Origin: WFZT01 sp964398355
GTDB lineage: Bacteria; Hydrothermota; Hydrothermia; B15-G9; WFZT01
Reading direction: 5' to 3'
Length of the DNA stretch: 6,069 nucleotides
Assembly (NCBI GenBank): GCA_964398355.1
Contig: CAYNMM010000096.1
Span: 1 to 6,069, forward strand
Part shown: positions 3,401-6,069 of the stretch, one piece after another
Layout: every line of letters begins with the position of its first letter
Numbering within the stretch: position 1 is the first letter of the stretch
Made by a program: the position numbers and the translations under genes
Notes under the pieces: model-generated
Seen by the model: the letters and a program-made list of their open reading frames with translations, nothing else
Database searches by the model: none
Told to the model about the DNA's origin: nothing

Positions 3401-6069
3401 TTTGCCCAGTATGCCCAGGAAGGAGATAGCTCATGGCTCATCTCACCAACAGTTGACCTATCAGGCATGAATAAGCTTTACCTGAAATTTATGCGTTACC
3501 AGACCTGTGTTAATCAGGATAAACACGATTCCCTCTTTGTCCTCATCAAATACAAGCGGAATGGTGTATGGCAGGACTGGACAACTATCGGCGCCTATAC
3601 AAGAGTGCATCCCGAAGGCAATGTCATGTATATGGACAGCATTGATATTTCTCAGTATGCAGGTGACTCAGCAAGATTTGCGTTTGTAGCAGTTGGAAAA
3701 GGTGGCGGTGATGTGGTTCTCGATGGAGTCAGTGTGAGATTCCCGGTTGAGCTCGGCGTTGAAGAAGTCTTCTCGCATGATGCAATTGTCAATACTCCAT
3801 CTCATCTCAATATAGTTTTCAAAAATAACAGACCAAACAGGATAGACCATTTTTATGTCAAATATTACATCAGGGGAAGTGGTGTCAGGGATTCTGTCTT
3901 TATTACAGACAGGATTCAGGGAAATTCTATTGATACTGTTACAGTTCCATGGACACCATCCTTCGCAGGTTACGATACAATTGATGCATGGATAAAGGTG
4001 TCTCATGATGAGCATCCTTTAAATGATAGCCTGGTTGCTCTAATCAGAGTTAGAGATTCTTCCGAGGTTCTTATCTCTGGTTTTGAAGAGGACTTTCCAC
4101 CTTACAAATGGAGTGCAGAAATAATTTCAGGTGATTCTTCATGGAAGAAAGTTGGTTCAGTTTCAGGTGTTGACCCCTATGAGATGTCACACATGGCAGA
4201 GTATCCTTCGGCAAGTGTCTCAGCGGGCTCACAGGCAAGGCTTATTACATCGAAGATAGATCTGACAAATATCTCTCACGCTTATCTTGAATTTATGATG
4301 TATCATACAGCAGATTCGCCTGCTCTGGACGATTCCATTTATATAGAATTGAAAAGGAGAAATCCAGATGGCACATGGCCAGACGAATGGACCACTATCG
4401 CTGGATTTGGAAGGGTTGGAGGAGGAAAATCTTTGGGCTACTCAAGCAGTAAAAGAAAAGAAGTCCTGTCTAAGGCTTCATCAGTCCACGAAAACACCGG
4501 GCAAAAATCTCATGCCGGGTCTGGATTAGCAAAGTGGATTTCAAATTCCCTATCCCCACTTTTCAGAAGTAGAGAAATTGCAAAAGATGTGGAACCCTGT
4601 AAAGGCGCATGGGAGCGAGAAGTGGTTGACCTTGATTCCTATGTGGGTGATTCCGTGATGCTCGCATTTCGTGCCGTCAGTAAGGGCGGAGGGAACTTAT
4701 TTATTGACAATGTGAGGGTGGTTCAAAAGACAGACCTTGCTGTAGATGGTATATATACAAACGGATTGAGGAAAAATCGTTCAAGGGATGTGCTCGTGGT
4801 GGTGAAAAACAGGGGTGAATTCCGTGCCAAGAATTACTGGGTGAAATTCTACTATAAAGAGCAGAATTTACTTGATTCCACATTTGTAAATAGTGAGATA
4901 GAGGGTGGAGGACTTGATACCTTCAAATTCACAATAACACCTACACAGGTAGGATACGATACGATAAGCGCTTGGATCTATTACGATGTTGATGCGGACA
5001 CTTCGGATGATTCAATGCAGGTGGTGGCAAGTGTGTGCGACGAGTGGGAAGTTATTCGAGAAGGTTTTGAAGGTGATTTTCCACCAAATAGCTGGACGAG
5101 TTACACGGTGAGTGGAGATACAAACTGGATCCATGCAAGTCAGGGGTCATACGGCGAGCCTGCATCGCCTCACTCTGGTAAGTGGATGGCACTTTATCCT
5201 GCGATTTTCGACAATAACGGGTCTGCGAGGCTCGTTACTTACAAGCTCGACTTTACGGATATGCATAAGGGGTATATTGAGTTCTGGATGTATCACTCCC
5301 TGAGTGCGCAGGATAGACCCGATACACTTTTCGTTGAGATAAAGAGGAGAAATCAGGACGGCACCTGGTCAGACTGGACAGAAGTTGCCTACTTTACACG
5401 ATACATTGATATTGGACACGAGTGGCGTAAACATACGGTTGATTTGAGCCAATATATGGGTGATTCCATGATTGTTGCATTCAGAGGTAGAGGCGGGACA
5501 CCTTCGGGTGGCCTCGATGTCGCCATTGATGATGTTCGCTTTGTTATATTCCCACCAAAGGATGTGGGTGTTTCTGACATTGTGGCAATTGGACCGAGGA
5601 AGGACCATAACAACAGGCTTGGCCTGGTTGTCAAAAACTACGGCTCAAAAGACCAATCAGGCTTTTATGTGGCATTTACAACAAAGAGAAATCCTTCTGT
5701 TGTGGAATCCGTTTTCGTTTACGATACTGTTAAGGTTAACTCTGTGGACACAGTTTACACCACATGGAATCCGGATTATGCAGGAGATGATACAATTATT
5801 GCGTGGACTTTGCTTTCAGGCGACGCTTTTGAGAATAATGACCCATTAAGTGAAGTTGTGAGAATAGCTGACTATGGTGAATTTCTCGCAGAAGGGTTTG
5901 AGGGCGATTTCCCGCCCAACGGCTGGACAAGGACAATAATAGTTGGCTCAATTAACTGGGAGCCTGCGGATACAACGATGAGGGATAATCAACCACCACA
6001 TTCCGGGCACTGGATGGCAGCTTATAACAGCTACAGCGCCTATTCTGGCAGTCAGGCAAGACTCATAAC
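377..6069 (+). CDS. Giant exported modular repeat protein: seven CARDB-like plus choice-of-anchor-J/MAM-like units (3' end missing)
   Basis: This frame is open for 1,897 codons, from the ATG at 377 to the right edge, with no stop. An in-frame TAA at 338-340 bounds it upstream. After a signal peptide (residues 1 to about 22) come seven tandem units. Each has a CARDB-like Ig-fold (motif KNYG or similar, then a W-T-P...AG-x-DT-x-x-AW strand) followed by a beta-sandwich that opens with F-E-G-D-F-P-P-x-G-W, has a central DG-x-W-x-x-W strand, and closes with W...vDLs-x-Y-x-GDS...AF-R and iD-(D/N)-V-R. The opening Phe lies at residues 141, 414, 697, 965, 1236, 1564 and 1841, a period of 268-283 residues apart from one interval of 328. 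CARDB domains and choice-of-anchor-J/cleaved-adhesin domains are known from secreted adhesins and large surface proteins, including the gingipain haemagglutinin region. Adhesion or glycan binding is therefore inferred; no protease or hydrolase motif is visible. The C-terminal sorting signal lies beyond the window. Residue numbers in other entries count from 377. The gene appears to have its own promoter. Confidence 0.93.
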   Translation, partial: MMNWLILLFTFLIPNEYLFAFSGSKYTYDVGVDTIIAPLYATVAVPVPNVGFVVKNYGADTASNFYVVFKDDSATTADSFLIASLAPGAVDTFYHSWTPQGPDGLGLSAWTNLQDDEFHSNDSCKTWVNVKDSLDFVYEGFEGDTVTFPPGWTVLYWESCLPEDYWRLDTDSTRSGKYNLFIPLMYLRDTTLITTDTFDIPDVADSIYFSFDAYRYPVDNIPVIELRVKAKGENGWPPNFTKVATFVIGGPRIGWHKFIRSFNEYRGKKIILQFYVTIDGWNEVKYYLHIDNIRIARYPHKDVGVTYVDLPGLWIDQEDTLGFRIKNYGTEPQSNFNVYFRSLLNPLVIYTIPITTTINPGEEIEVTHTYTPIVAGMDTIEAWTDLPGDRFTINDTVKYLKGVANYHEIIYESFENGMPSEPWWSMNEWREKWRAPQGSDSLTPVASTGIFSAHDRGYPYPEGPLLLTLPWDSTITQTLVEFMVYYYHLVVCDPETIRFYIRKFVDGSWTPPETLWIEDCLHHPESEVGWHKIVRIIDTHAIDSLQLAFTVYTYMDDGTPWRGAFGTVVDDIKLLDLTRSLKLEKIYVVSPLYGTDNSVHFVIKNIGSKPWSSGSAIYLKLKSSSRPGEVLSRVVNPEIPPGGTVDFSVVWSPGKVGIDTLIGWIEDARDPFKDDDTTEDIVTVANFYEGEYLAESFEGHIPPDGWDTSYVYGDRSWEKARSAKGKVGPIDGDYMLRFETTDTTYAYGMRIYTPSKDLSSFHSPFFGFWMYHTDDKSDVSLLKIDIKPSGASDWTTLKEFLVYDPDLSAGWHFHKVYLTQFADTSARVALRSVDRGGTDILIDRCQLKAGANINLQVDSIICTPFKKNLNSQIRVVVRNVGSLTYHYFYITLKSMKEGVIATGRYDPDLPSGDTAQYVFNWTPKIAGFDTLVAILNAPEDEEAWNDTLKFPITIADDNELLYEEFNGDPRNCGWTVTTNRPNLQWLSVWKSKNPSTLISYWRDKFESYFAQYAQEGDSSWLISPTVDLSGMNKLYLKFMRYQTCVNQDKHDSLFVLIKYKRNGVWQDWTTIGAYTRVHPEGNVMYMDSIDISQYAGDSARFAFVAVGKGGGDVVLDGVSVRFPVELGVEEVFSHDAIVNTPSHLNIVFKNNRPNRIDHFYVKYYIRGSGVRDSVFITDRIQGNSIDTVTVPWTPSFAGYDTIDAWIKVSHDEHPLNDSLVALIRVRDSSEVLISGFEEDFPPYKWSAEIISGDSSWKKVGSVSGVDPYEMSHMAEYPSASVSAGSQARLITSKIDLTNISHAYLEFMMYHTADSPALDDSIYIELKRRNPDGTWPDEWTTIAGFGRVGGGKSLGYSSSKRKEVLSKASSVHENTGQKSHAGSGLAKWISNSLSPLFRSREIAKDVEPCKGAWEREVVDLDSYVGDSVMLAFRAVSKGGGNLFIDNVRVVQKTDLAVDGIYTNGLRKNRSRDVLVVVKNRGEFRAKNYWVKFYYKEQNLLDSTFVNSEIEGGGLDTFKFTITPTQVGYDTISAWIYYDVDADTSDDSMQVVASVCDEWEVIREGFEGDFPPNSWTSYTVSGDTNWIHASQGSYGEPASPHSGKWMALYPAIFDNNGSARLVTYKLDFTDMHKGYIEFWMYHSLSAQDRPDTLFVEIKRRNQDGTWSDWTEVAYFTRYIDIGHEWRKHTVDLSQYMGDSMIVAFRGRGGTPSGGLDVAIDDVRFVIFPPKDVGVSDIVAIGPRKDHNNRLGLVVKNYGSKDQSGFYVAFTTKRNPSVVESVFVYDTVKVNSVDTVYTTWNPDYAGDDTIIAWTLLSGDAFENNDPLSEVVRIADYGEFLAEGFEGDFPPNGWTRTIIVGSINWEPADTTMRDNQPPHSGHWMAAYNSYSAYSGSQARLI
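461..769 (+). repeat. CARDB-like domain 1
   Basis: Residues 29-131. The domain begins DVGVD directly after the signal peptide and contains KNYG at 55-58, LAPGAVDTF at 85-93 and SWTP at 96-99. The later AG-x-DT segment of the other copies is replaced by a diverged GPDGLGLSAW segment (101-110). It fits the CARDB-type seven-strand Ig-like fold by pattern and length. It is the most diverged CARDB copy in the window. Confidence 0.72.
788..1264 (+). repeat. Choice-of-anchor-J/MAM-like domain 1
   Basis: Residues 138-296. It opens YEGFEGD and, after a short TVT insertion, FPPGW (148-152). The hydrophobic strand YFSFDAYR (208-215) corresponds to EFWMYH in the later copies. NGW (234-236) occupies the central DG-x-W position. 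GWHKF (254-258) starts the strand pair ending HIDNIRI (289-295). The conserved Asp at 291 matches the terminal ID-(D/N)-V-R of the other units. Overall length matches copies 2-4 and 6. Confidence 0.75.
1280..1585 (+). repeat. CARDB-like domain 2
   Basis: Residues 302-403. It starts DVGVTYVD, with KNYG at 326-329, NPGEEIEV at 359-366 and TYTPIVAGMDTIEAWT at 369-384. This is a good match to the unit consensus, with Tyr replacing the usual Trp at 370. Confidence 0.75.
1607..2107 (+). repeat. Choice-of-anchor-J/MAM-like domain 2
   Basis: Residues 411-577. It opens YESFENG but lacks the FPPxGW sequence; instead it has PSEPWW (419-424) and extra tryptophans at 429 and 433. The remaining landmarks are present: VEFMVYYYH (480-488), DGSW (506-509), GWHKIVRI (529-536), LAFTVY (547-552) and VVDDIKL (568-574). 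Cys492 and Cys520 fall within the domain and could pair. It is the copy with the most altered N-terminal motif. Confidence 0.7.
2123..2431 (+). repeat. CARDB-like domain 3
   Basis: Residues 583-685. Landmarks are VIKNIGSKPWSSG (602-614), IPPGGTVDF (639-647) and VWSPGKVGIDTLIGWI (650-665). Length and motif order match the other copies. It leads directly into the next beta-sandwich through a short linker. Confidence 0.75.
2453..2923 (+). repeat. Choice-of-anchor-J/MAM-like domain 3
   Basis: Residues 693-849. It opens LAESFEGHIPPDGW (693-706). GFWMYHTDD (767-775) is followed by ASDWTTLKEF (791-800) in place of DG-x-W. GWHFHKVYL (810-818), ALRSVDRGG (829-837) and ILIDRCQL (840-847) complete the set. 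The terminal Asp843 is conserved, but the residue after it is Arg rather than Asp or Asn. Confidence 0.75.
2933..3241 (+). repeat. CARDB-like domain 4
   Basis: Residues 853-955. It contains VVRNVGSLTYHYFYI (876-890), LPSGDTAQYVFNWTP (909-923) and AGFDTLVAIL (926-935). Arg replaces Lys in the KN-x-G motif and Ile replaces the usual Trp in the AW strand. Cys862 sits near the start. Confidence 0.75.
3257..3742 (+). repeat. Choice-of-anchor-J/MAM-like domain 4
   Basis: Residues 961-1122. It opens LYEEFNGDPRNCGW, with Cys972 in the loop where other copies have FPPxG. SSWLISPTVDLSGMNKLYL (1018-1036) is the canonical 'open-edge strand' segment of this fold. LKFMRYQ (1036-1042), NGVWQDWTTIG (1062-1072), ISQYAGDSARFAF (1091-1103) and DVVLDGVSV (1112-1120) follow. 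The Trp that normally precedes the ISQY strand is missing. Confidence 0.77.
3752..4054 (+). repeat. CARDB-like domain 5
   Basis: Residues 1126-1226. The KN-x-G turn is altered to KNNR (1149-1152). PWTPSFAGYDTIDAWI (1191-1206) is a perfect example of the unit's second landmark and is nearly repeated in copy 6 as GYDTISAWI. Confidence 0.75.
4070..4723 (+). repeat. Choice-of-anchor-J/MAM-like domain 5, with an internal insertion
   Basis: Residues 1232-1449. It opens ISGFEEDFPPYKW (1233-1245). GSQARLITSKIDL (1284-1296), YLEFMMYHT (1303-1311), KRRNPDGTWPDEWTTIAGF (1326-1344), WEREVVDLDSYVGDS (1412-1426), MLAFRAVSKGGGN (1428-1440) and LFIDNVRV (1441-1448) follow. All landmarks are present, but the stretch between the TTIAGF strand and the WEREVV strand is about 65 residues, where copy 6 has about seven. 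The domain is otherwise of ordinary length. Confidence 0.8.
4418..4600 (+). other. Basic, serine-rich insertion inside domain J5
   Basis: Residues about 1348-1408. The block has 13 Ser and 10 Lys/Arg in 61 residues, with only five acidic residues, whereas the flanking domains are rich in Asp, Thr and Trp. It starts GGGKSLGYSSSKRKEV and ends EIAKDVEPC. The insertion is in frame, sits between two beta strands and leaves both flanking strands intact, so it is best read as a long surface loop. A compensated pair of frameshifts is unlikely because the block adds net length. I do not recognise a domain in it. Confidence 0.75.
4733..5035 (+). repeat. CARDB-like domain 6
   Basis: Residues 1453-1553. 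It contains VVVKNRGEFRAKNYWVKF (1474-1491), EGGGLDTF (1509-1516) and TITPTQVGYDTISAWIYY (1519-1536), in which Ile replaces the Trp of the W-T-P motif. Length is typical. Confidence 0.75.
5054..5548 (+). repeat. Choice-of-anchor-J/MAM-like domain 6
   Basis: Residues 1560-1724. It is close to the consensus of the whole set: REGFEGDFPPNSWTS (1561-1575), W1584, HSGKWMALYP (1599-1608), ARLVTYKLDF (1617-1626), YIEFWMYHS (1633-1641), KRRNQDGTWSDWTEVAYF (1656-1673), WRKHTVDLSQYMGDS (1683-1697), IVAFRGRGG (1699-1707) and VAIDDVRF (1715-1722). This copy lacks the copy-5 insertion and is the best template for aligning the others. Confidence 0.82.
5561..5866 (+). repeat. CARDB-like domain 7
   Basis: Residues 1729-1830. 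It begins DVGVSDIVAIGP (1729-1740), with LVVKNYG (1750-1756) and TWNPDYAGDDTIIAWT (1796-1811). The opening DVGV is shared with copies 1 and 2. Confidence 0.77.
5885..6069 (+). repeat. Choice-of-anchor-J/MAM-like domain 7 (cut by window edge)
   Basis: Residues 1837-1897, N-terminal third only. LAEGFEGDFPPNGWT (1837-1851) is followed by W1861, PHSGHWMAAY (1874-1883) and GSQARLI (1891-1897). These match copies 5 and 6 closely. The domain and the rest of the protein continue beyond the window. Confidence 0.8.

Noticed and set aside
3668..4015. 115-codon open frame on the minus strand
   Set aside because: It lies wholly inside the giant + strand gene, across the end of domain J4 and CARDB 5. Its translation is rich in Cys, Ile and Asn with no recognisable motif, as expected from antisense reading of conserved beta-strand codons.
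4496..4531. Two CCGGG strings around CAAAAATCTCATG in the unit-5 insertion, considered as mobile-element ends
   Set aside because: They are short direct copies within coding sequence, not at the insertion borders, with no inverted ends or target duplication visible.
5369..5634. Two overlapping minus-strand open frames of about 80 codons
   Set aside because: They overlap each other and the main gene in different frames, with no conserved motif and low-complexity translations. They are shadows.
5472..5849. 125-codon open frame on the + strand in another frame
   Set aside because: It overlaps domain J6 and CARDB 7, whose in-frame reading has clear repeated motifs. The alternative frame shows none and has no good ribosome binding site.
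377..6069. Tandem repeats considered as a possible assembly collapse or recent DNA-level duplication
   Set aside because: Units share protein motifs but differ at many third codon positions and in length, so they are old diverged copies, not identical DNA repeats.

Overview
This window is almost entirely one very long open reading frame on the + strand. It starts at about 377 and is still open at the right edge, giving at least 1,897 codons. About 370 bases of very A+T-rich leader DNA precede it. No RNA gene, mobile element, CRISPR array or second convincing gene is visible.

Layout. Positions 1-309 are A+T-rich and non-coding as far as I can see, with one imperfect hairpin (105-134) that could end transcription of a gene lying to the left. 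Positions 310-338 hold a textbook sigma-70-type promoter: TTGAAA, a 17-base spacer, then TATAAT. A perfect AGGAGG ribosome binding site (368-373) follows, then two consecutive ATG codons (377 and 380). The protein begins with a signal peptide. It then runs through seven tandem units of about 270-283 residues, each a CARDB-like Ig-fold domain (about 100 residues) followed by a MAM-like, choice-of-anchor-J/cleaved-adhesin-type beta-sandwich (about 160-165 residues). The seventh unit is cut by the window edge. Unit 5 carries an extra block of about 58 residues, rich in serine and lysine/arginine, inside its beta-sandwich domain.

Function. The architecture indicates an exported, probably surface-displayed or released, elongated modular protein with a likely role in adhesion or carbohydrate/matrix binding. 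No catalytic domain is visible. The C-terminus, where a sorting or anchoring signal would be expected, lies outside the window, so the export route cannot be decided.

Organism. Proteins of this type are common in the Fibrobacteres-Chlorobi-Bacteroidetes (FCB) supergroup and neighbouring uncultured candidate phyla (WOR-3/Stahlbacteria- or Cloacimonadota-like). The consensus sigma-70 promoter and strong Shine-Dalgarno sequence argue against Bacteroidota proper, whose promoters (-33 TTTG, -7 TAnnTTTG) and weak Shine-Dalgarno use are different. The lineage assignment is inference only. I do not see a new enzymatic or defence system here. The points worth a second look are the size and regularity of the repeat protein, the unit-5 insertion, the start-codon ambiguity and the leader structure.
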